DNA of 64,000 nt from CAVRXZ01 sp963773035. GTDB taxonomy: Bacteria; Acidobacteriota; Vicinamibacteria; Vicinamibacterales; CAVVIG01. Within the stretch, counting starts at the first letter, position 1. Each line of letters opens with the position of its first letter. Positions 1-8,704 of the stretch are shown here, in pieces. The stretch spans positions 124,001-188,000 of the forward strand of contig CAVYZX010000026.1 of assembly GCA_963773035.1 (NCBI GenBank). Reading direction: 5' to 3'. Below the pieces are notes generated by a model, which did no database searches, had not been told where the DNA came from, and worked only from the letters and a program-made list of their open reading frames with translations. Both the position numbers and the translations under genes were made by a program.

Positions 1-995
1 CCGCCACGCGAAGCAGCATGCCCAAAGCAGCTGCTCGCTCGCCCTTGTTGCGAAGGGCGTTGCTCAGAGCGACCTCTGGTGTTTGGCATCCTGGATACCG
101 AACCGCGGCGGCGCGATAAGCGGCGATCGCCTTGTCGAGGTCGTTGCGGCGCTGCTCGGCGGCGCCTTCGAAGAGCAAGGCAAGATACTTGAGCGGTGCC
201 GGCGCTTCACCGTCACCGATCGGCTTCAGCAGTGCCAACGCTTCGTCGGGACGATCCAATTCGTTCATCATGCGCGCGAGTCGAAGGCGCGCTTCGTCGA
301 GGGACGGCGACACGGTAAGGGCGTGTCGAAACGCTCCGGCTGCCTCCTCTTGGATTTTGCGTTGGCCGCGGTCTTCGAGAGATCTCAGGATGGCTGGGTG
401 AGGATCGTCCGGAATGCCGCGGGCTCCAGCAACGGCTCCCGACAGATCGATCGGCGGTTCACGCGACCATCCGAGCGCCTCATAAAGCGAGCCCAGCGCC
501 AGCAGCACGTCACCGTCGGCCGGAAAGCGCTTGACCATCGCATCCACATGGCGAACCAGATCCTCGAACCGGAGTTCCGACTGCAGGTGCCATGCGACGA
601 GCAGGTACCATCGGCGCCGGAATTCGGTCGGCACCGCAACACGTCGATTGATGATCCAGTCGGCGGCCGAGAGGTGAATGGCGCCGACACTTCCGGTGGG
701 CGCGTTCCATGCGGACTCGGTGTGAAGCAGCGCCGCTGCTTCCAGGTCGACTGGTGGCCATTTGGCGCGATCCAAGAGCCGAAGCGCGTCCTCGACCCAT
801 CGGCGATCGCGGGCAACCATCTCTGCAACCGCGGTGTCGATCTGACCCTGTCTGTATCCGTCGACCATCGCCGCATAGGCGTTCAGCGTCGCCGACGAGG
901 AAACGCCCTGCCGAGCTGCTAGGGAGGCGGAAAGCGCGATGGGTGCCAGCGCGCCGGCAAACCAACGTGCATTGCGCCGCACCATCGTGCTCATA
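1..995 (-). CDS. TPR-type secreted protein, 3' end cut by window edge
   Basis: An open frame runs from an ATG at 995 (a second ATG lies at 986) to the left edge without a stop, so about 331 residues are visible. The N-terminus has an RR start and a hydrophobic stretch (WFAGALAPIALSASLAARQ), which looks like a signal peptide or membrane anchor. The rest is Ala/Leu-rich helical repeats resembling tetratricopeptide repeats (LALGSLYEALGW; LARMMNELDRPDEALALLKP; DLDKAIAAYRAA). TPR proteins usually mediate protein contacts; no catalytic motif is visible. The opposite-strand frames here lack any such features and are shadows. Confidence 0.7.
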
Positions 996-1123
996 ACCAA
1001 GTGGGCTCCGTGGATTGTATCCAAGGCCGGCGAAGAGGTGGATAATACCGCCCAAAAAGGCTAGTACGCTTTGCGGCCCAGCCGGAGTACTCTCTTGAGA
1101 AATTGCAGATGGGAGGAGTTGAC

Positions 1124-1840
1124 ATGATCAGGTCGATCTTCGTTCTGGCGATTGTTTCGTCATTGACCGTTGCTTGCTCGAGCCCGGCTCCCCAACAGAC
1201 GGCTGGAGCGGGCGGTGATGCTTCAGCGCCTCCGGCAGCGGCAGCTCCGGCGGCGGCGCCCCAGGCATCCACTTCGGCTCCAGCAGCCGCGCCAGCGCCA
1301 CCGCCCGAACCGCCGAAGCCGAAGTTTCGTGAAGTGACCATTCCCACCGGCACCACACTGAGCGTGACGTTGGCCACGCCGCTCGCCTCCGATTCGAGCA
1401 AGCCCGAGGATCGGGTCAAGGGAGCCCTCGCCCAGTCGGTCGTCGTCTCTGGCGCAACTGCGTTGCCCAAGGGAGCAGACCTGAGCGGATCGGTGATCGA
1501 GGTGAAGGAGTCGGGACGCGTGAAGGGCAAGGCCGTGATCGTGTTTCAGTTCGACCAACTCACTGTGAACGGCGAGAGTCATCGGATCTCCGCCGCGCGG
1601 ATCACGAGCGAGGCCGCGGCAAATCGGAAACAGGATGCCAAGAAGGGAGCCGTCGGCGGCGGCCTTGGCGCGGTCGTTGGCGGCATCGCCGGCGGCGGGA
1701 AGGGCGCAGCGATTGGTGCGGTGGCCGGCAGCGCGGGCACCATCGCGGCCACCAAGGGTGATGAGGTGAAACTCGATGCCGGAACGGCCGTGAGCACCGT
1801 ACTCCAGGAGCCTCTGACGGTAACGGTGCCCGTCGACTGA
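1124..1840 (+). CDS. Putative lipoprotein with glycine-zipper segment
   Basis: The ATG at 1124 is preceded by GGAGGAG at 1112-1118, so I prefer it over the upstream TTG at 1103. The product (about 238 aa) starts with a lipoprotein signal ending in a lipobox (LTVAC, Cys about residue 18), followed by a long Ala/Pro-rich linker. The middle is a beta-rich domain (TIPTGTTLSVTLATPL), and near the C-terminus there is a glycine-zipper stretch (GAVGGGLGAVVGGIAGGGKG) like those in outer-membrane lipoproteins of the SlyB/OmpA-associated type. Envelope localisation is likely; function unknown. Confidence 0.75.
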   Translation: MIRSIFVLAIVSSLTVACSSPAPQQTAGAGGDASAPPAAAAPAAAPQASTSAPAAAPAPPPEPPKPKFREVTIPTGTTLSVTLATPLASDSSKPEDRVKGALAQSVVVSGATALPKGADLSGSVIEVKESGRVKGKAVIVFQFDQLTVNGESHRISAARITSEAAANRKQDAKKGAVGGGLGAVVGGIAGGGKGAAIGAVAGSAGTIAATKGDEVKLDAGTAVSTVLQEPLTVTVPVD

Positions 1841-1863
1841 TCAGAGCAGCTCTCAGCGGTCAG

Positions 1864-1924
1864 CTCTCAGCCGTCGGCTATCAGATCGTTCCAGACCGAG
1901 CATCTGAAGGCCGACGGCTGAAAG
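1864..1924. repeat. Imperfect inverted repeat between convergent genes
   Basis: Arms at 1864-1884 and 1904-1924 are near-complementary (core CAGCCGTCGGC / GCCGACGGCTG). Just upstream CAGCTCTCAGC occurs twice. The hairpin lies between the stop of the lipoprotein gene and the stop of the opposite-strand cyclase gene, so it could terminate transcription in both directions. There is no clear U-tract. The word CAGCTCTCAGCCGTCGGCTATCAG-like style suggests a dispersed intergenic repeat. Confidence 0.5.
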
Positions 1925-1939
1925 CCGATAGCTGTCGTG

Positions 1940-2977
1940 TCAGAAGATCGCCAAAGGATTTACCGGCGATCCTGTCCCTCCCTCGACCGGAAGCGGCGCG
2001 AACGTCACGAGGAATTCGTACTGACGTGCGCGCCGCGCTTCTTCGACCGCGCGCTCCAGGTTGAGGTTCTCGACGATGTTGATGCCCATCCAGTTGAGGA
2101 CTGCGATGTGGATCGGGTTGCGCACGCCTTCCCAGCCCGGTCGCGGATTCCAGTCGATATTGAAGTCGTGGCCGACAAACGCGGGCAGCCGCTCGTGCAG
2201 CCACGGAATCGTGTCGGCGTAGTAGCCCGAGACCTGGCCCGCCCACGGACCCACCTTTTCGCGCCGCTTCCACCGGCCGATATAAAGCAGGACCACATCT
2301 CCGGGACTGGCTTTCACGCCGGCGCGTTTCTCCCAGGCCTCGAGATCGGCCCGTGTGATCGGCGTGCCTGGCTCGACCCATTCGACTCCCTTCAATTGTG
2401 CGATGTCGTACAGGACGGCGCGTGTGAAGATCCCGTCCTTCCAGTTCATCACGCCGCCTTTGATGCAGCCTGCTTCCGGCGTGATGTTGTCCTTTGCTGG
2501 AATGCCGTTGTACATCTGACCGTTCTCGATGAAGTGACACCAGCTGTCGATGTGCGAGACCGTGAGCCCGTGATAGCTCACCGAATACGTGTCCGTCGTC
2601 CCTCCTTCGGTGATGGCGTTCGTCGTCCGCCGGAAGAGGCCATTGGCGCCGACGTCGGCGGCCACTTGCTGCGGCTCGTTCGCGGCCAGGGAAACGACCG
2701 TCCCACGCTTCACGAGCTTGATCGCGCTCAAGACTTTCTGCGGCGTGATCAGATTTGACGTCCCTTTGTTGTCGTCGGCGCCCCAGCGGTTCCAGGTCTT
2801 GAATTCCGTACGCCATCGCTCGTAATTGGCGCGCATCGCGGCGGTGTCGGCGGGAGCCGATGGCGCGGGCTGTTGGGCGGCTCCCGGAGGCGCCTGTGCC
2901 CGCAGATGGAAGCCGCCGGCCATTCCGGCGACGACCAGACCGATTGACAGACATGCCCTTTTCACGTCACTCCACAT
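1940..2977 (-). CDS. Secreted cyclase-family (kynurenine formamidase-like) hydrolase
   Basis: 345 aa. An N-terminal signal peptide (about residues 1-28, ending near LRAQ) targets it to the envelope. The motif SHIDSWCHF about a third of the way in matches the metal-binding H-x-D-x-x-x-H of the cyclase family (PF04199), which includes kynurenine formamidase and related metal-dependent amidases and lactonases. Later segments (GDVVLLYIGRW; HDFNIDWNPR) also fit that family. The substrate cannot be told from the sequence. It is transcribed alone; the upstream 430 bp contains the palindromic element at 3065-3280. Confidence 0.8.
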   Translation of the reverse strand: MWSDVKRACLSIGLVVAGMAGGFHLRAQAPPGAAQQPAPSAPADTAAMRANYERWRTEFKTWNRWGADDNKGTSNLITPQKVLSAIKLVKRGTVVSLAANEPQQVAADVGANGLFRRTTNAITEGGTTDTYSVSYHGLTVSHIDSWCHFIENGQMYNGIPAKDNITPEAGCIKGGVMNWKDGIFTRAVLYDIAQLKGVEWVEPGTPITRADLEAWEKRAGVKASPGDVVLLYIGRWKRREKVGPWAGQVSGYYADTIPWLHERLPAFVGHDFNIDWNPRPGWEGVRNPIHIAVLNWMGINIVENLNLERAVEEARRARQYEFLVTFAPLPVEGGTGSPVNPLAIF

Positions 2978-3064
2978 GCTGACCTCCTGCCTCGATTCGA
3001 CGCGCTATTGCATTTTTCGGATAGACGTAGATACGGAATCACGAAACCACGAACACGAATGTTG

Positions 3065-3280
3065 TGCCACGGAGTCACTGAGTCACTGAGAACATGACGG
3101 CCAACGAGCGTTCGATGCGGTGCCGCGCAGCGGCGGCTCCGGCACGACAGCCCGCCAGATGAACGATAAGGCGCCAGCAACGAGAAAATCGTTCATCTGG
3201 CGGGCTGTCGTGCCAGAGACCCGGCCTGCTCCGCAGGCCGTCCGCGTCGAACGCCTCTGTGGCTCAGTGACTCGGTGGCA
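3065..3280. repeat. Palindromic intergenic element, copy A
   Basis: A roughly 216-bp palindromic unit. Its ends are near-perfect inverted repeats of 18 nt (TGCCACGGAGTCACTGAG at 3065, complementary to CTCAGTGACTCGGTGGCA ending 3280). Its centre is a perfect 27-bp stem (arms 3141-3167 and 3188-3214) with a 20-nt loop. Between them lie GCCGCGCAGCGGCGG and GGCCTGCTCCGCAGGCC. The same arrangement recurs at 6529-6738. It lies in the 430-bp gap upstream of the cyclase gene and contains no convincing reading frame, so it is a structured repeat (REPIN- or MITE-like) rather than a gene. Confidence 0.8.
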
Positions 3281-3410
3281 AAACTGGGGCGAACCATACC
3301 GAAGTGAAAACCCAGTATAGCCAGCCGGCCACAGATTCTATTCCTGCAACAGCCGCGAGCCCTTCGCGTTATACTCGCGCCGCCGACGGACGACAACAAG
3401 GGAGGCATCA

Positions 3411-4508
3411 ATGAACCGCTCACTCATCGTCTCGAGCGCGCTGCTGCTGGCCGTACTGGTCTGCGCCCAGCTTGGAGGCGGAGCACAGGGACAAGGACCA
3501 AGCCCCGAACAGCAGGTCGCGCTCGCCAAGCAGGCGGCGCTCGAACAGGCGACACCGCAGCTTCAGATCACCGAAGAGGTGCTGAGCTTGTCGGTCCCGG
3601 GGCACACCATCGGTGAAGCCGTCGGGGTTGCCAAGAACTCCAAGGGCCATTTGTTCGTGTTCACCCGCAGCGGCAGTGCCGGCCCCGCTCGCGGCGCGAC
3701 TGGTTCGCAGCTCTTCGAATTCGATCAGAACCTGAAATTCGTGAAGCAGTGGGGCCCGGACAACTACGCGGCATCGTTTGCGCACACCGTTCGTGTGGAC
3801 AAGTACGACAACGTGTGGATGACGGACGAAGGCTCCAACATGGTCGTCAAGTTCACTTCTGCGGGCATGGTCTCGATGGTGCTCGGCAGAAAGCCCGAGG
3901 CCATCGATTTCTTCGAACGCTTCATCGAACGCGGCGAGAAGGACGAGGTGCGCGCGCCGGTCGGCGGTGTCGGAACCTTCAATCGGCCGACCGACGTGAC
4001 CTGGGATTCCCAGGACAACATCTTCGTGGCCGATGGCTACAACAACTCACGCGTCGTGAAATTGGGCAAGGACGGCACCTGGGGCAAGGCTCTCGGCACG
4101 AGAGGCAATGGCCAGAACCAGTTCAATACCGTGCACGGCATCACGTCCGACGCGAAGAACAACATCTACGTGGCCGACCGCGGCAACCGGCGCATCCAGG
4201 TCTACGATCCGGAGTTGAACTACGTCAAGTCGTTCAGCAACATCGGCGCGCCGTGGACCGTGTGCACGTCGCCGGCCCCCAATCAATATCTGTTCAGCGG
4301 TGACGGAAACGGAAAGCTCTACAAGCTCGACTTGGACGGAAATTTGCTCGGATGGGCGCAGACGAGCAAAGGACACGGCCAGGCGGGATGCTTGATCCAC
4401 GAGATCCACTGCGAGTCGGACAGCATCATCTACAAGGGTGACTGCTCGACGTGGACGGTGGAAAAAATCACTATCAAGGGTGGCGGAAAGACGGCGGCTA
4501 CGCGGTAA
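3411..4508 (+). CDS. Secreted NHL-repeat beta-propeller protein
   Basis: 365 aa; the ATG follows AAGGGAGG with good spacing. A signal peptide (about residues 1-27, LLLAVLVCAQLGGGAQG) is followed by NHL-type propeller blades: NVWMTDEGSNMVVKF, NIFVADGYNNSRVVKLGKDG and NIYVADRGNRRIQVYDPE. Six-bladed NHL propellers occur in peptidyl-alpha-hydroxyglycine alpha-amidating lyases and in many secreted acidobacterial proteins. No lyase active-site assignment can be made, so the role is open (binding scaffold or lyase-like enzyme). Confidence 0.8.
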   Translation: MNRSLIVSSALLLAVLVCAQLGGGAQGQGPSPEQQVALAKQAALEQATPQLQITEEVLSLSVPGHTIGEAVGVAKNSKGHLFVFTRSGSAGPARGATGSQLFEFDQNLKFVKQWGPDNYAASFAHTVRVDKYDNVWMTDEGSNMVVKFTSAGMVSMVLGRKPEAIDFFERFIERGEKDEVRAPVGGVGTFNRPTDVTWDSQDNIFVADGYNNSRVVKLGKDGTWGKALGTRGNGQNQFNTVHGITSDAKNNIYVADRGNRRIQVYDPELNYVKSFSNIGAPWTVCTSPAPNQYLFSGDGNGKLYKLDLDGNLLGWAQTSKGHGQAGCLIHEIHCESDSIIYKGDCSTWTVEKITIKGGGKTAATR

Positions 4509-4519
4509 CGACGCTTAAC

Positions 4520-4554
4520 CACTCCACCACGGAGGACGCGGAGGACACGGAGTG
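4520..4554. repeat. CCACGGAGGACACGGAG-type tract
   Basis: The tract reads CCACGGAGGACGCGGAGG followed by ACACGGAG and is bounded by CACTCC / GGAGTG inverted ends. It lies between the stop of the NHL gene and the stop of the opposite-strand frameshifted gene. The same word family occurs in the ends of the palindromic elements at 3065 and 6529. Confidence 0.5.
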
Positions 4555-4557
4555 CTT

Positions 4558-4939
4558 CTATGGGCTCTTTCTGTGCCCGAAGCGCCACACTAGAAAGGCC
4601 GTCAGCACGCCCAAGGCGACGAGCAAGTTGGCGTTCGGTCGACGGATTGAGCGGATCGCGCGCGACCTTCAATTCGAGTCGCGTGCGAGTCCACCCTCTC
4701 TTCTCGTATAGCTCGTCATACGTGCGTGTCTGAAGGTCGTGAGCGTCAACGGCGGCCGGGTCGTCGCTGAGTCCGATGGCGAGCGGCCCCGGCAGTGTCG
4801 GCAATCGGTCGCCAGGATCGACGGCCCAGTTGACGAACTTGATCGCCACGCTGCGGTCCTCGGCAGGCGGCCACAGCGCCACAATCAGCAAGGTCGTCAC
4901 GAGCAGAACCCACCATTGCGCGTGGCCGGGCTGCCACAT
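4558..4939 (-). pseudogene. Small two-TM membrane protein, frameshifted
   Basis: The reading frame from the ATG at 4939 encodes MWQPGHAQWW then a transmembrane helix (VLLVTTLLIVALW) and a soluble segment ending ELKVARDPLNPSTERQ. There the frame changes by one base near 4608: the next frame gives a second helix (NLLVALGVLTAFLVWRF) and stops at 4558 (HRKSP-stop). Joined, the product would be about 126 aa with a helix at each end. I do not recognise the family. The shift may be a true lesion or an assembly indel. No strong ribosome binding site is visible. Confidence 0.5.
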
Positions 4940-4983
4940 GTGTGCCGAGGAGAATACACCGGCTGGAGAAAAGTTGAGGAAGT

Positions 4984-5017
4984 AGAAAGTGGAAAGTGGA
5001 AAGTAAGTGAAAAGTGA
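4984..5017. repeat. GAAAGTG simple repeat tract upstream of ASST-like gene
   Basis: Purine-rich direct repeats (GAAAGTGGAAAGTGGAAAGT and variants) lie just before the start of the arylsulfotransferase-like gene. The alternative GTG start at 5007 falls inside this tract, which is one reason for preferring the downstream GTG at 5034. Confidence 0.5.
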
Positions 5018-5033
5018 ACGCGGAGGGATCGCC

Positions 5034-6437
5034 GTGACACATTGCTTTTCGAAAAGAGGCTTGTGGGTGAGCGCCGGGTGGTCCGCGATCGTTGCGGGTC
5101 TGATGTCGATTGGGCTTTCGAGTGCCCCGTCGGTGTACCCCACCGGCACGACCATCTATCACCCCGATAAGACCTGGAGCGGATACACCGTCTTCATCAC
5201 GCCGGAGACCGAAGGCGTCATCGTGATCGACATGAACGGCCGCGTCGTGAAGCAGTGGACCGGCCTGTCCGGTGTGGCCGGCGGACCGGCTCGTATTCTG
5301 CCTGGCGGGTCCGTCATTGCCGGGACCGGCAGTGGGGCGCCGAATCAGGAATCGCTCGCCCTCGTGCAGCTCGATTGGGATGGCAAGGAGGTTTGGCGCT
5401 TCGATCGGACCGAGCAGGTCAAATCACAAGGTGGGCAGATGGTATGGTCGGCGCGCCAGCACCATGATTGGCAGCGTCCAGGTCTTGCCGCTGGATACTA
5501 CGCGCCCGGCATGCCCGCCATCTCGAACGATCGTACGTTGGTGCTCACTCACAGCAACCTGACCAACCCCAAGGTGAGCGACCGCAGGCTGGAGGACGAT
5601 CGACTGATCGAGGTGTCGCAGGACGGCAAGGTGCTGTGGGATTGGCGGGCCAGCGATCATGCCGACGAATTTGGATTCTCCGACGACGCCCGCGCGGCGA
5701 TTCGCCAAGCCATCGGCTTCAGCAGCGCCCGCGACAGCTACGACTGGCTGCACGTCAACGCCGCGTCTTACGTCGGCCCGAATCATTGGTCCGACGACGG
5801 CGACACGCGCTTCGCACCCGACAATGTCGTCATCAGCAGCCGCGAGTCGAACATCATCGCGATCGTGGGCCGCTCCGGAAAGATTGTCTGGCGCATGGGC
5901 CCGGACTACCGCGAGTCCGATGCGCTTCGCCAGCTGGGCCAGATCATCGGTCAACACAATCCTCACATCATTCCGAAAGGATTAGCCGGAGCGGGCAATC
6001 TGCTGGTGTTCGACAACGGCGGCGCAGCGGGGTACGGAGCTGCCAATCCGGCCGCACCTGACGGACGGAATGCCGTACGGCGCGGTAATTCGAGGGTTGT
6101 CGAAGTGAACCCGGTGACGTTCGCAAAGGTCTGGGAGTATTCGGTCGCCGGCGCGGAGAGCTATCGCTTTTTCAGCCATTACGTAAGCGGGGCGCAAAGG
6201 CTGCCCAACGGCAACACGATGATCACTGAAGGCGCCGACGGACGGGTATTTGAAGTCACGACGACCGGCGAGATTGTCTGGGAGTACGTCAGTCCGTATT
6301 TCACGCAGAACGGAGGAACCAATCGTGTCTACCGTGCCTACCGCGTGCCGTACGACTGGATCCCGCAGCTCGCGAAGCCAGCAGAACGATCCGTCGTGCC
6401 GCCTAACGTCAGGGATTTCCGGATCGCGGCGCAATAG
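5034..6437 (+). CDS. Arylsulfotransferase-like (ASST family) propeller protein
   Basis: About 467 aa from a GTG at 5034, which is preceded by CGGAGGGA. An N-terminal hydrophobic segment (AGWSAIVAGLMSIGLSSAP) looks like a signal peptide. The body has repeated propeller blades ending in Trp-rich strands (GVIVIDMNGRVVKQW; DGKVLWDWRASDHADEF; GKIVWRMGPDY; TTGEIVWEYVSPYF) and a His-rich loop (QHNPHIIP). This pattern is typical of the arylsulfotransferase ASST family (PF05935), which in enterobacteria moves sulfate between phenols in the periplasm. Whether this member is catalytic is not shown, and many environmental members are uncharacterised. Confidence 0.8.
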   Translation: MTHCFSKRGLWVSAGWSAIVAGLMSIGLSSAPSVYPTGTTIYHPDKTWSGYTVFITPETEGVIVIDMNGRVVKQWTGLSGVAGGPARILPGGSVIAGTGSGAPNQESLALVQLDWDGKEVWRFDRTEQVKSQGGQMVWSARQHHDWQRPGLAAGYYAPGMPAISNDRTLVLTHSNLTNPKVSDRRLEDDRLIEVSQDGKVLWDWRASDHADEFGFSDDARAAIRQAIGFSSARDSYDWLHVNAASYVGPNHWSDDGDTRFAPDNVVISSRESNIIAIVGRSGKIVWRMGPDYRESDALRQLGQIIGQHNPHIIPKGLAGAGNLLVFDNGGAAGYGAANPAAPDGRNAVRRGNSRVVEVNPVTFAKVWEYSVAGAESYRFFSHYVSGAQRLPNGNTMITEGADGRVFEVTTTGEIVWEYVSPYFTQNGGTNRVYRAYRVPYDWIPQLAKPAERSVVPPNVRDFRIAAQ

Positions 6438-6528
6438 AGTGAACCAGTGCTTTCGGGCTGTCAGAAGGCGAAGGCGCGAAGGCCACGAAACGTCGCTAAG
6501 ACGAGCAGTCGCTCGAAGCCAATTTTCA

Positions 6529-6738
6529 GCCACTGAGTCACAGGGTCACCGAGGTAACGTGGGTCTGAGAGCGCTCGACGCGGCGCCGCGCAGCGGCGGT
6601 TCAGGCACGAAACCCGCCAGATGAACGACTTTCTTGCTGCTGGTTTGTCGTTCATCTGGCCGGTTTCGTGCTTGACACCCGGCCTGCTCCGCAGGCCGTC
6701 CGCGTCGAGCGCCTCTGTGGCCCCGTGGCTCTGTGGCC
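6529..6738. repeat. Palindromic intergenic element, copy B
   Basis: Second copy of the element at 3065-3280, with the same flank words (GCCGCGCAGCGGCGG left; ACCCGGCCTGCTCCGCAGGC right; GCCTCTGTGGC end). The central stem has arms 6605-6629 and 6647-6671 with one mismatch and a 17-nt loop. The loop, when reverse-complemented, resembles the loop of copy A (CCAGCAGCAAGAAA against CCAGCAACGAGAAA), so the core appears flipped relative to the flanks. It sits upstream of the amidohydrolase gene. Confidence 0.75.
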
Positions 6739-6851
6739 GGATTCTTAGTGCGGGTTCCCGTTTCTCGTCCAATCAGAATGCGGTGATCGCGTGGGCTCAG
6801 AAGGATGCGTGACCGATGAGCGACCGCGTCGCTCGTCAGGCGGGTGAAGCA

Positions 6852-8195
6852 ATGAAGAAGAGACGACTGCTCCTTGCGCTCGTGATCGTCGCGGGCGTCG
6901 CGATCGCCGCGCTCTCGGCTCAACCCCCACAAGGCTCGCCCGCGCCATTGGCTCTGGTCGGCGGCACGCTGATCGACGGAGGGCCGGGTCAGCCGGTCCG
7001 CAACAGCGTGGTGCTGATTCGAGGCGATCGTATCGAGAAGGTGGGAACCGTCGAATCGCTGCCGGTTCCAGCAGGCTACGAGCTAATTCCCACCGAGGGG
7101 ATGACAGTACTGCCGGGCCTCTGGGACCTGCACGTCCACCTTATATATAGCGGCCACCCGAACGCCCGCTATTGGTTCAAGTACGCCGCCGAGTTCGAGA
7201 AGGTCACGATACCTGCGGCCGCCGAGCAGATGCTGATGGCCGGCGTCACGAGCCTGCGCGATCTCGCCGCGCCGGCTGCCGCCATCCTCGCCGTCAAAAA
7301 ACGCATTGCGAACGGTGAGATCCCGGGGCCGACGATGTACGTCGCTGGTCCGGCGCTGACCGGGAACCGCACCGCGACTCTCACGCCACAGTTCCTGGCC
7401 ATTCAGGACGCCGCCGACGCACGGGCCAAAGCCAAGAAACTCATCGACGATGGCGTGGACGTTGTCAAGATCTTCAACCCCGAGCTGATGTCGGTCGAGG
7501 AGCGTCGCGCGATCGTCGCCGAGGCGCACGGACGCGGATTGAAAGTGGCGGCCCACGGTACGACCGACCGAGACATCCGCCTCGGACTCGAATTCGGCGT
7601 GGACGACTTTCAACACATCGGGGCTGACACCCCCGAATTTCCTGCCGACATCGTCGCGGCGATCCGCGAGCGCGTGCGGACCGGCCCGCCGCTCTATTGG
7701 ACGCCGACGATTGGCGCGAACGGGCTGCTCAACCTGCCATATCTCGCGACGCACCCGGAATTCGTCGACGATCCGGCGGGCTTTCGCGGTCTGCCACTTC
7801 CGCTGGCCGAGGATGTCCGCAAAGGGTGGGCCGAATTCAAACCGCCCGCGGTAAATCCCAGCACAGTGCCAAACGTGAAACGTCGGATTGCGCAGCTCCA
7901 AGCGCTGGGTGTCATCCTGGCGTTTGGTACCGACGAAGGCAGCATGGGACAGATCCCCAGTCAATCGACCTGGATGGATGCAGACCTGTGGGTGCGCGAG
8001 ATCGGGATGGAGCCGATGACCGTCATCCGCATGATGACGTCGGAGGCCGCGAAAGTTCAGGGCGTCGATCACACCGGCACGGTGACCGCAGGGAAGTACG
8101 CCGACGTGGTCGCGGTCCGCGGCGACCCGTTGCGGCATATCGACGTCCTGCGTGAGCCGAAGATCGTCATCAAGCACGGTCGCCGCTACCGCTAG
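6852..8195 (+). CDS. Secreted amidohydrolase (imidazolonepropionase-like)
   Basis: About 447 aa from the ATG at 6852, chosen because it directly starts a signal peptide (KKRRLLLALVIVAGVAIAAL); an in-frame ATG at 6816 adds 12 residues. The metal-dependent hydrolase fold is shown by LPGLWDLHVHL (HxH about residues 94-96), VVKIF (possible bridging Lys), AAHG, DDFQHIG and FGTDEG (metal Asp near the C-terminal third), ending with the returning strand GKYADVVAV. Such enzymes hydrolyse amide or ester bonds (prolidase- or imidazolonepropionase-like). The substrate is unknown. Confidence 0.85.
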   Translation: MKKRRLLLALVIVAGVAIAALSAQPPQGSPAPLALVGGTLIDGGPGQPVRNSVVLIRGDRIEKVGTVESLPVPAGYELIPTEGMTVLPGLWDLHVHLIYSGHPNARYWFKYAAEFEKVTIPAAAEQMLMAGVTSLRDLAAPAAAILAVKKRIANGEIPGPTMYVAGPALTGNRTATLTPQFLAIQDAADARAKAKKLIDDGVDVVKIFNPELMSVEERRAIVAEAHGRGLKVAAHGTTDRDIRLGLEFGVDDFQHIGADTPEFPADIVAAIRERVRTGPPLYWTPTIGANGLLNLPYLATHPEFVDDPAGFRGLPLPLAEDVRKGWAEFKPPAVNPSTVPNVKRRIAQLQALGVILAFGTDEGSMGQIPSQSTWMDADLWVREIGMEPMTVIRMMTSEAAKVQGVDHTGTVTAGKYADVVAVRGDPLRHIDVLREPKIVIKHGRRYR

Positions 8196-8335
8196 CTTCC
8201 CGCCATGGCCAGATAGCGGCCCCAGCCCCCTACGGCTCAGCTTCAGCAGTCCCTTTTTTTATCGGCGCCATACGAATGACACACTTCCGGAGTCTGATAG
8301 GAGAAGCCAGCGTCCGAGCCGGAGGTCAAGTGAAC

Positions 8336-8704
8336 ATGGAAGGAACCCGAGAGACGGGTCCCCGCATCGCCAAGGGACAAGACCCCGAATATCCGTGGGG
8401 AATCAAAGAAGTCAATCTCAGCGTTAAGGGAGAACGCTGGCAGGTCCACCTGTCGGATGTGTGGGCCCTCAATCCGCACTGGTTCGTCCGGTTCATCGCA
8501 ACCGGTCCGCAGACGTGCACGATCTTCGTGGGTACCGATCGGGCTCCGAACACCAATGAGGAGTGCCGCCGGCTTATTGCCTACGTTCTCGACTCGTTGG
8601 TCCGCAGCGATCGGCGCTCGTTTGTCTTTCTCGATTTGACTGCGAAGCGTGAGCCCGCCGGGAGTTCGTTTGAGGCAACGAATCTCGGCGACCTCGCCGG
8701 TTAG
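8336..8704 (+). CDS. Hypothetical protein, 122 aa
   Basis: The ATG at 8336 is preceded by GGAGGT at 8321-8326, so I use it instead of the upstream ATG at 8276. No signal peptide or membrane helix. The sequence is mixed alpha/beta (WQVHLSDVWALNPHWFVRF; NTNEECRRLIAYVLDSLV) and I do not recognise the family. Its stop overlaps the stop of the opposite-strand gene by 4 bp (convergent overlap at 8701-8704). Confidence 0.6.
   Translation: MEGTRETGPRIAKGQDPEYPWGIKEVNLSVKGERWQVHLSDVWALNPHWFVRFIATGPQTCTIFVGTDRAPNTNEECRRLIAYVLDSLVRSDRRSFVFLDLTAKREPAGSSFEATNLGDLAG

Noticed and set aside
83..922. 279-codon plus-strand open frame
   Set aside because: Antisense of the TPR gene that runs off the left edge; Arg-rich, no ribosome binding site, no family character.
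4430..5155. 241-codon minus-strand frame around the small membrane gene
   Set aside because: Its first 72 codons precede the likely ATG at 4939 and its last codons run past the frame break into repeat DNA, so the full frame is not the gene.
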